Source: Semisulcospira habei (Eukaryota > Mollusca > Gastropoda > Semisulcospiridae). From it: a stretch of DNA of 64,000 nt. Where the stretch lies: assembly GCA_036245525.1 (NCBI GenBank), contig BTPG01000002.1:125921862-125985861 (forward strand), read 5' to 3'. The notes below the pieces were generated by a model that did not search any database, was not told the DNA's origin, and saw only the letters and a list, made by a program, of their open reading frames with translations. The translations under genes and the position numbers were made by a program. Below, piece by piece: positions 45,582 through 56,527 of the stretch (position 1 is the first letter of the stretch; each line of letters opens with the position of its first letter).

Positions 45582-45987
45582 ATTTTTTTTTAAATTTTAT
45601 TTTTGAACATTTTTCAAGATTAGTGACACGAACACCTAAGAACCGCATACAAGTACAACACAAATACAAAAGAAATAAAAATCATACATACACGACTAGG
45701 CCTACTGATAATAAATTATGTTTAAAAAAATAATTAGTAATTAAATTGATGTGTGTTTGTGGAGAGAGAGAGAGAGACTTCTTGGAATTTGTTTTGTGAC
45801 TGGGTCTGCATGTATGTATTGGTAACAGATAGTTGTCAAAGGAGTAAAGTAACTGTGAATCGTACCAGGCCGAAGCAAACCCAACTGCAGTCACAAAAAT
45901 AATTATTAACACAAAGTCCAAATAAGGCAGCCACTGACGTGTAAAAATGCTAAGTTTGTTTCTGATAGTAAATACATATTTCTACTG
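45582..45987 (-). mobile_element. Retroposed sequence of 406 bp with 13-bp target duplication
   Basis: Flanked by the perfect direct repeat AAGGGCATAGATC (45569-45581 and 45988-46000), which is itself part of a P1 hairpin arm. The T-run at its left start suggests a poly(A) tail on the minus strand. No family recognised and no reliable coding frame. Confidence 0.7.
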
Positions 45988-46000
45988 AAGGGCATAGATC

Positions 46001-46439
46001 TTTATGAACAAGCCAAGCTTCACTGGCCGCTGCTATGAGATTTTATTTCGGTGCTGATAGTAGGCGCACACCAGTTGCCGCCATCGATTTACTTTGCTGA
46101 TCACACAATGTGTTGTTCCTCCACCTCACAAAGGTCAGCTTTGACTCGCCGAGTACTAGAAAAAGAAGAGTCTAGAACGAGAGACGACCCGCCAGTGTGT
46201 GCTGGTGTTCTCTAGGCTACACACTGAGCTTTGAAGTCGACAGAAATTCCCAAATTTGAGTTTATCAACTTTTCTGAACCCCACAGGTGATAGCTCAACA
46301 TTGGTGGCAGAATAACTTACTGGGAGCCGGCGGCGGCATACATAATCTATGATGTTGCCGTTTTAACGGCACCGGCCTGATGAACCGGCCCGCCGACACG
46401 CCCGCAGGGGACAGGGTATGGCGGATCGACTATAGTGAT
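46001..46439. other. Intergenic, nothing recognised
   Basis: GC-rich blocks around 46325-46420; no feature supported. Confidence 0.35.
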
Positions 46440-46530
46440 AGTCCAAGGGTGGTTGTAAAACAGCTTGGTGCCTGTACTGAGGCGCCAAGCTATTCCTGAC
46501 ACCGATGAACTATCACGGTCGATCTGTCTC
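46440..46530 (+). repeat. P4-core hairpin
   Basis: GATAGTCCAAGGGTGGTTGT, centre GGTGCCTGTACTGAGGCGCC, right arm TGAACTATCACGGTCGATCT. Confidence 0.7.
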
Positions 46531-47143
46531 CAGAGACACTGGCGGACTAAAACTGATACGGAGTGGCATGGCCGCCGGCCGTAACATCAGTCATCTCAGT
46601 CAAAGGATGTCTTAAAAAACACACACAAAAACTTTACCCCCCAAAACAAAAAAACAAACAAAACAACAACAACAAACAAACAAACAAAACCACTGAATAT
46701 TTTCATCCTCAGGATTTAATTAGTCACTTGCGGCCGGATGCGCGTGCATTGCAAGATCTGAAGGGAGGCCGTAGCAGTCGCGATGACGCAGAGGTATCGA
46801 AGGGCGTGAAAGTGACGACTGCCCAGTGCAGGGAGTGGAACATGACAAACCGGCCGCAAAATAAACTGACACATGACAAGGCGTTTGAATCAAACCAGAA
46901 AAGAACTAGGAAAGTCGAAGAACACGACAGCCTTGAAGCAAAAACAGGAAAATCCTCTCACTGGTGACAGACATTAAATGGAACTTAACGTGCAAATCAC
47001 CCAGTCGGGGGCAAAGAAATGATTAAAGCAAAACTACTGCGACAGAACAAACCGTCTGGTTAAATTTCCATCAGTCAGGCGCGGCGGACAAGGCGTTGCT
47101 GCAGTCTCCCCAATGGTCTTTTGCGCACTCTGCCGCCAACTCC
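46531..47143. other. Intergenic, low complexity A-rich stretch
   Basis: (ACAA)n-like run at about 46620-46690. A 134-codon open frame across it is lysine/glutamine-rich and I do not call it a gene. Confidence 0.4.
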
Positions 47144-47362
47144 TTAACCCATTCAGCCCTGGACAGCAGGAGATGGCCGGTCGACCATGATAATTCAAGG
47201 GCCGGTAGTGCCAGATTAGCTTGGCGCCTGTCGGCGCCAAGTTAATCTGGCACAACCGGCCCTTGACTTATCATGGTCGACCCATATCCTGCAACAGGTG
47301 CATGGTCGTTAGATGACGCCTCCAAAATTTGGGAAATACGTGCGTCGGGCTGAACGAGTTAA
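47144..47362 (+). repeat. P3 palindromic element, TTAA at both ends
   Basis: TTAACCCATTCAGCCCTGGA to TCGGGCTGAACGAGTTAA. Hairpin ATAATTCAAGGGCCGGTAGT around GCGCCTGTCGGCGCC; both arms carry the matching insertion CCGG, so the stem has stayed paired through compensatory change or gene conversion. Confidence 0.88.
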
Positions 47363-47418
47363 ATGTTGTACTGCTGCCGTGAGTTCAAGAGACACTGATT
47401 TGCATCTTTATAAAGGCG

Positions 47419-47631
47419 GCCTTTTTCATCCTGATACACTAGTGTTTGAAATAGATTTGACTATGTTAATTCAAGGGGGTGGTCTAGAATAGCTTTGCAC
47501 CTCAGGCACAACCCTTCAGTGCCGAACTAAAACGGTTGGTCTGTCTCCTAATCGAGGCTGTTATTAGCCTTCCGAGAGGACAAAAAAAACACATTAACCC
47601 AAAATATCAGCCTCAGAATGTAATGGGTTAA
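47419..47631 (+). repeat. P4 palindromic element
   Basis: CCTTTTTCATCCTGATACAC left, CTCAGAATGTAATGGGTTAA right; worn hairpin TTCAAGGGGGTGGTCTAGAA. Confidence 0.72.
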
Positions 47632-47822
47632 GTCTGCAGCTGTGCCGCGACCGGTAGGAGTCTATGATCTCTTCAGAGGGTCCTCTACCCCAGCGGACCG
47701 CCCGACCCCAATTTTTTTTTACATTTCTGTCGTTTCCCGATGGGGCAGTCAATTCAAAGTTTTTTAAAAAAAAAAATTCAGTGTGGACTCAGTTGAAAAT
47801 GAAGTCAGCGTTGCCGCTGTCG

Positions 47823-47951
47823 CAGTAAGCAAAAGGTCCTTGGGCCGACTGTATCCGTCGCTGTAGTTCCGGCCGCGTACCGCCGGGTGCGCCGCGGGCC
47901 AACTGACGATGGACAACATCGACTGACATGACTGAGGAACTTTTGCTTACC
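47823..47951 (+). repeat. P5 palindrome
   Basis: CAGTAAGCAAAAGGTCCTTG and GAGGAACTTTTGCTTACCGG as outer arms; inner GCCGCGTACCGCCGGGTGCG. Confidence 0.7.
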
Positions 47952-48118
47952 GGTCCGATGTAGGTGCGAGCATCCGCGCTCTTTGCTCTTTAGAACTGAA
48001 CCGGGGCATGATCCGGCGGTCAACTTTTTAAAAAGCGGCAATTCAATTGAATTGTGGACTACAAGCACAACCCGTATAACTGCGATTGGAGCGAGAAGCT
48101 TGGCCCGCGATAGCAGCT

Positions 48119-48187
48119 AGCAAGCGGCATTGATTCTCATGACCCCCTGCTCACGCAGGGGCTCATAAGAATCTATGCCTCTTGCAG
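48119..48187 (+). repeat. P1 hairpin
   Basis: GCAAGCGGCATTGATTCTCA / AAGAATCTATGCCTCTTGC, loop CCCCCTGCTCACGCAGGGG. Confidence 0.8.
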
Positions 48188-48394
48188 ATCAGACTGAAAA
48201 TCTGGCTGTCTTCTTTTTTTCTTCTTCTTTTTTTTTTTTCTTTTTTTTTGAGAGGTGAATTTGAGGTACCCAATTATCCGGAAAACGTGCACATCACTAT
48301 GTATGCAGAAACAGTGACATGACTATTTGCCCTGACGGACAAAGCAACACCGAAAAAAAGATCTCCCCCCTCTCCCTCCCCCCCCCCTTTTCTT

Positions 48395-48431
<37 letters not shown>

Positions 48432-49344
48432 GGGGGGGGGGGGGGTCTGCATCGGGAGAGATAGATCCTCATTCGCCCGTGCACACTACATGCTCTAATA
48501 ATAAACTATGGCGGCCTCGTGCCCGCAAGGCCGGATCCGATCCGTCCTACTACTTTCATGTGGCATGTCAGTTCTTCAGAGAGCTGCGGCGAGCATTTGG
48601 ACGTGGTGCGTCAGTTTGTCAGTGCGTGTGAGGGACAGAAAAAAAAAAAAAAAAAAAAAACGCGGGTGGGGGGGGGGGGGGGGGCAGGTGGGGGGGAAGG
48701 TTGACCTAGGTCATTTAGGAGAGGGCGGCATGACCCATAGCGACGATACTTGCATCTGCAACTAACTTTCGCCACGCTTACGCATGCCGCCAAAGATAAC
48801 TGGGCACAGAATGACAATTTTGTTCCCCTCCTTAGTTGTTAAGTTGGCGCGGATGGTGAGAAGCGTTGAGGAGAGAAACTTAACCCATTCACTGATGGAA
48901 CGGCGTTACATCACCCAATTACAACAGACGTACATCCTCATCACTCCCCGCCTGCCCCCCCCCCCCCACACCCCTCGCATATGTGGGGGTGGGTGGGGGG
49001 GGGGGTGGGGGTTCAGTGCGATATGGTTCACAGAGACATCAGTGCCGGCTAGCAGGAAAGGAGTTAATGGGTATTTTTCCAACCAGAAGCCGGTAAACAC
49101 ATTCCTTTTATCTCTCCCCCGCCTCCCTACCCCCCCCTCCCCCCCCCCCCAAAAAAAAAAAAAAAAAAAAAAAAAAAGAAAAGAAAGAAAGAAAAAAAAA
49201 GAGCAAAAACTGATCAGACGGCCGACATTACCATAGATTAGCGCGATAAATACCCGGCCTTCCCTGTACTTCACGTCTAAGCCCAACTATTCTCACAGTA
49301 CGAAGATGTAATTTCACCCATCTATTTCACCAGGAGGCGTGCAT
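48188..49344. repeat. Homopolymer-rich low-complexity stretch
   Basis: Long T, C, G and A runs (48224-48260, 48357-48446, 48640-48685, 48955-49010, 49125-49200). Open frames here are artefacts of the runs. No gene or element recognised. Confidence 0.7.
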
Positions 49345-49556
49345 TCTCACTGAACCCTCATCCTTCTAGGACTGATGAGAATCTATGCCTTTTACAGGTG
49401 GAGGGAGTTGACTGATACAGTGACAGACTTATTCGTCAGTTCTTCATTAGCAGCCTCGAATGACGATGAACAATGCAGTCAGAGGATCAAACTCCCCACT
49501 GCCTTCTGCACTGCAGGAACACAGCCGCAAATTGGGCCGGGACTACTTGACATGGA

Positions 49557-49612
49557 GAGATGCAGATCTTCATGGACCCCAGCAGCTAGCATGGGCCCAT
49601 GAGAATCTGTAA
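49557..49612 (+). repeat. P1 hairpin relic
   Basis: GAGATGCAGATCTTCATGGA / CCCATGAGAATCTGTAACCTC, loop CCCCAGCAGCTAGCATGGG. A more worn relic precedes it at 49345-49398. Confidence 0.6.
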
Positions 49613-49625
49613 CCTCGTAGCGTTT

Positions 49626-49830
49626 GTAACCCCTTCACTGCCAGCGGACCTAGTTTGAAATCATTGTTAATTTTACAGCCAAGATCCCAGGCCGTCAAAG
49701 AAACTTGGATACTAAGTTGTCCGCAACAGGTATAGATCCTCATGAGCCCCCGCAACTCCGGGGGCGCATGAGGATCTATACCTCTTGCATTTGCGTGGGG
49801 TTCAATTTTTCTCGGCAGTTAAGGGGTTAG
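49626..49830 (+). repeat. P1 element, full length
   Basis: GTAACCCCTTCACTGCCAGC left, CTCGGCAGTTAAGGGGTTA right; hairpin AACAGGTATAGATCCTCATG / TGAGGATCTATACCTCTTGC. Confidence 0.86.
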
Positions 49831-49991
49831 TGCTGGACCTATTTCAGGACTGAGTGAGAAAAAGGTCAAGTTCACGAACTATCGATCAATACTGCTGGCC
49901 TGAAACAACTCGACGGAACCCTGCGACAGTTTCCATTTGAGACAAGTATGGTGTAGTGAAAGTGCGCGATCGTCACAGTGGGTCTTGTCAG

Positions 49992-50058
49992 CAGGAAGAA
50001 TAGATCCTCATCAGCCCACGCAAAGTACAGAGGCTCATGAGGATCTATGCTTCTCGCT
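49992..50058 (+). repeat. P1 hairpin
   Basis: GCAGGAAGAATAGATCCTCA / TGAGGATCTATGCTTCTCGC, loop AGCCCACGCAAAGTACAGAGG. Confidence 0.75.
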
Positions 50059-50204
50059 AGCAGAAGAAAAGGGGGGCTTCGACACTGAACATGTGTGAGC
50101 ATTATTTGAGACAGAAGCTGTTAGAGCCATGATCAGGCTTCATTACCCTTGGCCGTGGATTCACCACGATGTCACGTATGACAACTTCATCTTCATCCGG
50201 CGTC

Positions 50205-50314
50205 CCAGTGGGCAAAAGCTCCCTTTGGCCCGACTTCGACCGCATTTGGCCCACGCACAGCCGTGCGCGGGGCCAACTGCGGTCGAAGCCGGCCCGATGA
50301 CCTTTAGCTCACTG
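50205..50314 (+). repeat. P5 palindrome
   Basis: CAGTGGGCAAAAGCTCCCTT and GATGACCTTTAGCTCACTG outer; CGACTTCGACCGCATTTGGC / GCCAACTGCGGTCGAAGCCG inner around CACAGCCGTG. Confidence 0.82.
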
Positions 50315-50347
50315 TCAAGACGCCTCTCTCTCAGTCTCTTTGAACGT

Positions 50348-50564
50348 TTAACCCATTTAACCCTGAGTCCCTATAGCAGGAGATGGATTGGCCATGATAA
50401 TTCAAGGGTAGTACCAGATTAGCTTGGCGCCTTCAGGCGCCAAGCTAATTTGGCACTACCCTTGAATTATCATGGTCAATCCGTCTCCTGCAACTGGTAC
50501 ATAGTCGGCATTAGGCCATGCCTCGAAATTTTTTAAAGTGGGACCTTGGGGCTAAAAGGGTTAT
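50348..50564 (+). repeat. P3 palindromic element
   Basis: TTAACCCATTTAACCCTGAG left, TTGGGGCTAAAAGGGTTAT right; near-perfect hairpin around GCGCCTTCAGGCGCC. Confidence 0.88.
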
Positions 50565-51114
50565 ACGGAAGCGTGAGTGCGCATGCGTATACGAGGAGCA
50601 GTTGGAAAATTTGTCCACCGAACGTTTAAGAGGCTTTTTGAATTTTGATTATTTTCTCATTTATTTATTTTTTTATTCTGTGCCCGATATATAACACTTA
50701 CTGGAGCTTGTGCTAGAAGGTTTGGGCGCCTGAGCCTATGTGCACTGATCAGCTCGAAGGAGCTTGCTCTTCAAGTACACATGTATAATTGGTCTATGAA
50801 GTACATGACTTGCGGCACACTCGTGGCTGAACCTCACCGTGGACGCGCATCCAGATATTTTCGGATTAGCCCGCGTATGCGTGGGAAGGAGGGAGAGTTA
50901 GGGAGAACTCAGGCGATGGGGAGAGGGGTGGGGGTTGGGGGGGGGGGGTGGTCGGGGTCGATACCGGCATCAGTGTGGCCAGCACCGCCCGAACCACAGA
51001 TCGATTTCTGGTCAAGGACACCGTTTCCGCGTTGACTACAAGCCTTCTCGGATTCCCGCTGGCTTACAGGGTCAGTTTCCGATTCGCCGCCTTGGTAGCG
51101 ACCAGCCTTGCTCT
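50565..51114. other. Intergenic, nothing recognised
   Basis: AT-rich then G-rich (50920-50955); no feature supported. Confidence 0.35.
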
Positions 51115-51164
51115 GTTGCATGAGTGAGCTTAGTCCTGCGCCGGACTAAGTTTACTCATGCAAC
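51115..51164 (+). repeat. P6 palindrome, short form
   Basis: GTTGCATGAGTGAGCTTAGT pairs with ACTAAGTTTACTCATGCAAC around CCTGCGCCGG. Confidence 0.8.
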
Positions 51165-51318
51165 TGACCTCAGACCCTGGGGTTAATCTTATTCGTTCGT
51201 AGTATCTCTCTCTCTCTCCCCCTCTCCCCGCCCCACCCCCACCCCCCGATCTTCGCAGGGAGCACTACATTCACCGCATTGTACCCTGTTGCCGTTGTCA
51301 CCAATGATAATCCAACCT

Positions 51319-51414
51319 CTAATCCCTTTGACTGTCAGAAGCGCTTTTTGTCGAAGTGATTCCTGCAGGAATCACTGACCTCGACAAAATGTGCTACCGA
51401 CAACCAGTGGGCTA
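51319..51414 (+). repeat. P2 palindrome
   Basis: CTAATCCCTTTGACTGTCAG left, CTACCGACAACCAGTGGGCT right, centre GATTCCTGCAGGAATCACTG. Confidence 0.84.
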
Positions 51415-51428
51415 TCTTGTGCCTTGTT

Positions 51429-51622
51429 TAACCCATTTCATCTTGAGGCTGAATTGTTTAAAATGTGTTTATTGTTTTATGAAGGCTACTTTACAGATTA
51501 GGAGATAGATCAACCATTTTAGCCTGGTTCGAGGGTGATGCCAGAATAGCTTGGCGCCGCAAGAACTATCTATGCCTCTTGCAGTCAGATCGCTTTGACC
51601 TTTTCGCGTCAGTGAAGGGGTA
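51429..51622 (+). repeat. Chimera of a P4 left half and a P1 right half
   Basis: Left: TTAACCCATTTCATCTTGAG to TGCCAGAATAGCTTGGCGCC (P4). Directly joined: GCAAGAACTATCTATGCCTC to GCGTCAGTGAAGGGGT (P1 right arm and end). The switch lies at the P4 palindrome centre. Confidence 0.75.
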
Positions 51623-52460
51623 GTAGCTAAAAAGGGTACCCACTGTTTGTTTGCGGAAAGCCGGACGTTCTACCTCGACAACACTCCACGCTCCCAAGAC
51701 ATGTCCGTCAGTTCTCAACTGCCAGAGTCATACATTACTGGATCACTCAAGTCCGTTTCTGCACTGACAAGCCATGTTTTTGAAACAACAGTACAGCCGG
51801 CTGAACACATTAATGGATAATGTTACAACTGAATTCCGACAGCTGCGGTTTGAGGGGAATATCGTTGTGACTGCGTCGGTGTCAGAACAGGATTGACGTA
51901 AAAAAGCGATGTGCGCGGATAGATTTTTGCTAGTCAGTTTAAGCACACCCCATGGTAGATTCTTGGGCGTAACTACCGTACATGCAGCATGATGGGATGA
52001 ACAATAACCCACAACTGAAGTCCCTTCTATATGAAAGCTGTCCTCGCTGTCAATGGTCTCTACCTTTTGTCTTTGACCTGATCAGTTTTGATGTTGAATT
52101 ATCTCCTATTGAAAAAGTCTCGCAGATCTGCCAATGCGTCAGTGAGTTTTATAAGGGGCGCAGGACATACGCGTCATTGATTTGTCAAACGTCATTTGTC
52201 ATGATGTAAGTTTTAGTTTTTACGTAATTTTATATTTTACGTGATATGAGTTTCACTTTCGCTTCACAGGCTTGAGAAAATGGTGACAAAACTAGAACTT
52301 CACGGTACAATTTCAGTCTTGCTATAATTTGTGAGAAAGCAGGTTGACTTTACCTAGCTACATGATACTAAGTACACGGGTCACCTGCATGCTCTTCTGA
52401 AAGCGCGTCGATGTGTGTGTGCGTTTTAGTGTGTGCGTGCGCGCGCGCTCCAAACATCTC
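51623..52460. other. Intergenic, nothing recognised
   Basis: A 76-codon frame at 51982-52209 followed by GTAAGT was considered as an exon and not accepted. No repeat recognised. Confidence 0.35.
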
Positions 52461-53058
52461 CAAGAGGCATAGATCCTCATGCTCATCCTCAGAAAGAAAA
52501 AATCCGACCACATCACTGCCCTGCTCAAACTCCTTCACTGGCTTCCCATCTCACAACGCATCCAATACAAGATTCTGTCTCTCTGCTACAAATCCCTGAA
52601 CAACTGCGCTCCTGCCTATCTCTCCAACTTACTTCACCCCTACACTCCTCCCCGCTCCCTCCGCTCCGCCTCCGACCCTCTCCGCCTCCACATCCCCCGC
52701 ACCAAACTCAGCACTTTCGGCCCCCGCTCCTTCTCTGTATACGGTCCATCCGCCTGGAACACTCTCCCACTCTCTCTCCGTCAGAAACACTCTCTCTCCT
52801 CCTTCCAGTCCGCCCTCAAAACTCACATCTTTCAACAGTTCTAGCACTATATCACCACACTCCCCACCCCAAGTCGACTGTCGTAATGTATTTCACTTTT
52901 AGTGGTACGCGAGCCGTTGTCTAAGCGTGCGCATGCGTGCGTGAGTTGTAAGTGCGCGCTTAGAGTTATAATTATTATAAGATAAGCGCATTACAAATAC
53001 CGTAATTATTATTTTTATTTATGCGCCTGGAGGGCGCATGAGGATATATTCCTCCTGG
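52461..53058 (+). repeat. P1 hairpin opened by an L2 insertion
   Basis: Left arm CAAGAGGCATAGATCCTCAT (52461-52480) and right arm GCGCATGAGGATATATTCCT (53033-53052) are separated by the L2 3' fragment. Confidence 0.78.
52482..53020 (+). mobile_element. L2-like LINE 3' fragment
   Basis: Open frame [48 protein letters not shown] and LKTHIFQQF (52479-52844), then 3' UTR and the tail AAATACCGTAATTATTATT. More than 90% like the copy in E3 by eye. Strong 5' truncation, with only the C-terminal domain left. Confidence 0.86.
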
Positions 53059-53934
53059 AGATGCGCGCATGTTTGTGAGAGAGAGAGAGAGCCGCGCGCG
53101 AGAGAGAGAATTACGTCATATTTAGAGTATTCTGTCAGTGTCTGCGTGGTGACGGAGTTGCCTCTTTTACGTCACCGCCACTGTCTGACTTTCTCTGGAA
53201 GTAAAGTTGTTTTTTTTTTTTTTTTAGTATTTTAATTCTTTTCTGAAAAGAATTATTTTTACTAAAAATAAGTTGAAAGAACACAAAGCTGGCTAACGAA
53301 CTCATCCAATGTCTTTCTCCAAACTAGCTATATGCAAAAGTTAAAGTAAATATGAAAAAAATTACGGACTCTAATCTGGGTCAACGGACTTCCTAAAACA
53401 GGTTGTTATGTTTTCAATGAAACATGCTCGGAGGCTCTCTTAGCCACCCACTTAAGAAAGTATTTCGCAAAGTTTCAATCTTGTGTGTACAGAAATATCG
53501 GAGATTCTCTTGTTTACATACATACGCACACACATACATACGCACATACGGCGCTTTGCGCCAAATGTACGTTCTGCAGCGACTAGACATGACGTAATTT
53601 TTATCTTGTTACTTCAATTGTTAGAGGTTTAGCCTGCCCGCCTTTGACATCATGGCCGACATGCTATTAAATCCGCCCCACCGCGACCCGTCCTAAAAAG
53701 TCCCTTCTATAAATAGAAGGGACTTAAAAACCGATGACAGTGCAGACCATTCACCCTATGATCACTGAGTCAGCTGACCACAGCGGACATCCTCAGACTA
53801 AACGAAGATCCTATCTGTGGGGATATGAGAGTTACAGTTCCTAGAATAGCTTCTCTCTCTCAGTATCAGCTAATCGACAGGGGTCGCATGCACGGGGCCC
53901 ACTTATCATCATAATGATCTCCCTCTTGAACCTC
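53059..53934. other. Intergenic with two inverted repeats
   Basis: (GA)n at 53074-53110, AATTACGTCATA (53109-53120) inverted as CATGACGTAATT (53589-53600) 470 bp away, (CATA/CACA)n at about 53516-53552, and a 31-bp palindrome AGTCCCTTCTAT/ATAGAAGGGACT at 53699-53727. No gene seen. Confidence 0.5.
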
Positions 53935-54177
53935 TGTAAGAGGCACAGATTGTCATGGGCTACCGCCGGCCTGCGGGGCCTCATGACAATCTACGCCGCC
54001 TCAAAGTGGCTCAGTTTACATTTGTTTGCCTCATTCCGAGCCGGGGCGTTCATCGGCTGCCAACCCGGCCGATACAATACTGATATCAGCTGAATTTATC
54101 TTCCGAATTGAAAGCCACAGACTGTCATGGGCGCCCGCACCCTGTGGGAGCTCACTTCAGTCTATGCCTCTTGCTGC
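53935..54177 (+). repeat. Two worn P1 hairpins
   Basis: 53938-54001: AAGAGGCACAGATTGTCATG / CATGACAATCTACGCCGCCT. 54108-54176: GAAAGCCACAGACTGTCATG / TTCAGTCTATGCCTCTTGC. Each has its own compensating changes in both arms (ATTGTCAT/ATGACAAT). Confidence 0.7.
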
Positions 54178-54546
54178 CTCAAACTACTTCCTTACCCCTC
54201 GGCCCGACTGAGGACATCTTTGCCTTTTCAACGCGATATCAGTTATCAGTGCGATATCAGCTAAATTTATCTTCGCAGCAACCCACACCCCTTCCTTTTC
54301 CGCGCCCGAGATGATTTATTAATTAATCAGGCGACTAATGGACTGATTACCCGGATGAGCACGTCTCACGCTATCGGTGAAGTCCGCGAGGACGATGATC
54401 CCGTCTGCAGACTGAGGTACACAGACTGATGTGAATGACGTCAGTATATAGATTACTTCGTAGGCTCTATGCTATTGTGGGCTCTCACAGATGAGTACTG
54501 AGGTAACGTGGCTTAACCTGGGCTATGTATCAGTTTCTCCCACATC
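54178..54546. other. Intergenic, nothing recognised
   Basis: A short duplicated motif GCGATATCAG occurs at about 54232 and 54252; otherwise no feature. Confidence 0.35.
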
Positions 54547-54652
54547 CCGGTAAGCAAAAGTCCTCGGGCCCACGACGGCCGCAGTGGGCCCACGCACGGT
54601 CGTGAGCGGGCCCACTGCGGCCGTCGTGGGCCCGAAGACGTTTTGCGGCACT
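54547..54652 (+). repeat. P5 palindrome, near perfect
   Basis: GGGCCCACGACGGCCGCAGT pairs with ACTGCGGCCGTCGTGGGCCC; loop GGGCCCACGCACGGTCGTGA. Outer GTAAGCAAAAGTCCTC / GAAGACGTTTTGC. Confidence 0.87.
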
Positions 54653-55142
54653 GGAGATGGCTCGACTGAATTTCGGGTATCCGCGGCCGGCATCATTACG
54701 TTAGGACGGCTGACATTTTTCAGTAGTGTTTCAGTCCTCAACGGAGCAACTAGTCTTTCAGTGAGATTTAAATCCTGCAACTGATTTCTGCGTGAGGACG
54801 GATTGACCGGGCCAGATTACTGGTCAGCGAAACCCCAGTAACTCGGGCCGACTGACCCGCCGCCATGATTTGATTAGCATTTTGCTGTACCTCAACCTCG
54901 GCAGTGCTTGTACAGAACGAGTCTAAAACGTGAAGCATGTCATAGGAATTGAAACGGATGCAGATCGATCACTCAGCCCAGGATAGGCAAAAACTTGAGA
55001 CAGCAAGTCCATTTTTGTGAAGAGCGAGATTTTCCAGCATTTATATTCAATACAAATCTTTCTTGTCATAAAAAAAAACGGAGTCAGATACTGTCTATTG
55101 CCATCACAGGACAGAGACATGACTGAAACATGCTGAGGACAG
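54653..55142. other. Intergenic with a 36-bp dispersed repeat
   Basis: GAGACAGCAAGTCCATTTTT (from 54997) and the following bases recur at 31811-31851, next to the mariner-like MITE. Otherwise nothing recognised. Confidence 0.5.
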
Positions 55143-55248
55143 GTGCATGGGTGAGCTTAGTCCTGCGCCAGCCACTAAGCAAGGTGCTCCGCTGTAGCGG
55201 AGCACCTTGCTAAGTGGCTGGCGCAGCACTAAAGCTCACTCATGCAAC
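55143..55248 (+). repeat. P6 palindrome, long form
   Basis: TGCATGGGTGAGCTTAGTCC / GCACTAAAGCTCACTCATGC with an inner stem AGCAAGGTGCTCCGCT / AGCGGAGCACCTTGCT. Confidence 0.86.
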
Positions 55249-55830
55249 TGGTCCCTGGTCCAATGCGATATACTTAAGATTGGAAATGACACGATGCGAC
55301 TGAAATTACCATTCAGGCAACGGCCGCTAAAGCAACCCGCTCCGTCATCAATGATGTGGTAAAAGAGCAAGACCGGTCCCACCCAGGTATGCATCCGGTC
55401 ACTCTGGTCCTGACGCCTCAAAATGTCCGAGCACCCACAGTGGTTTTCTCCCCGACTCCATTCGCCACCGCTGAGATCGAAGGAGTCAACCATTGTGATC
55501 ATCACATGACCCTGTCCGTGTGGGCAAAAGACTGTGCACTGTAAGCGGTTGCAGTAAACCAGACTGACAAGTCAAGATTTCCATCTATCCCCGTCCGCCT
55601 ACCAGTATTCCCACAGACATTTGATGAACCTTTCCCACTGACTTTTGGCGGTTTGAGGGTCAGTGTTTGTGACGTGAGCTAAATAACTCAGTGTGTGCCG
55701 TAACTGAACGGGTCCCTCGTCCAAGATTGAAACATATCCGTCACCGCAGTGATCGCCCCGCGGGACTGAATGCCGGTCAAAGTGAGGCAACCTGAAAGCA
55801 GAACAGAGCAAATAAAAGCAAAGCAAAAAC
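55249..55830. other. Intergenic, nothing recognised
   Basis: No coding region or repeat supported. Confidence 0.3.
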
Positions 55831-55989
55831 ATGACGATACCGCTCGGCGGCCGGGAAACTGAGACGCGTAATAACTACGTCATGATTTAACTACGTAACT
55901 ACGTCATGACTTAACTACGTCATGACTTAACTACGTAACTACGCGTCTTTTCTGCCGAGCGGTATCGTCAGTAGCAGTCGAGGGGTTAA
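55831..55989 (+). repeat. P10 palindrome with ACGTCATGACTTAA repeats
   Basis: ATGACGATACCGCTCGGCGG pairs with CCGAGCGGTATCGTCA. The interior is a run of ACTACGTCATGACTTAA and ACTACGTA units, each palindromic at TACGTA and TCATGA. The right end AGGGGTTAA resembles the TTAA families. A fragment recurs at 19705-19757. Confidence 0.75.
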
Positions 55990-56527
55990 ACGAATAACCA
56001 GGCAAGAGGCTGAGGCTGTAAGATTATTTATGCCAAGATCCCTGTTTGCCGTTGCCGAGATGCTCTTACAAGCAAAAGCCGGCTACAGAATCTTTCCCCA
56101 TTCTATCGAGTCACAGTGACGGCGGTTACACCGTGACTGACTACAGCAGAGAACCATGATGCCGAACCGACCGTGATAGTTCAGGAGTGGTGCCAACACT
56201 ATAAAACTTTGCACCTCGTCTAATGGACAACCCTGCCAGCTAAACAGGCGGCCAGTCCAGTAACCCATGACTGCTACTAACGATAACCGGTCCGGCGGAC
56301 AAGACTGACGCGTATTATATGCTGACGCGGCCGGGTTTTTTCGAGTCCTGCTGAAGGACATCGCCATAGCAGTCATTCAGCCCGGACGCACTACAACGCA
56401 AGATGGATGGACCATGGTAATTTATGAATTGTGTACGAGAATAGCTCAGCGGCAGGGCAACTTCAACACTGGGCAACTCCACCAATCCAAGCGGGGACAC
56501 GGCTATGACTGAATCAGTAGAGCCTCA
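55990..56527. other. Intergenic with two worn P4 cores
   Basis: GATAGTTCAGGAGTGGTGCC (56174-56193) and ATGGTAATTTATGAATTGTG (56413-56432) look like decayed core arms; otherwise unassigned. Confidence 0.4.

Noticed and set aside
45682..45921. Minus-strand 79-codon frame with a hydrophobic N-terminus
   Set aside because: It lies in a retroposed fragment, has no recognised family, and the hydrophobic start can be due to AT-rich composition.
48508..49236. Frames of 85 and 150 codons
   Set aside because: They are built from A, C and G homopolymer runs.
51982..52209. A first exon of a host gene (76 codons followed by GTAAGT)
   Set aside because: No family similarity and no partner exon seen; a chance frame with a chance donor is as likely.
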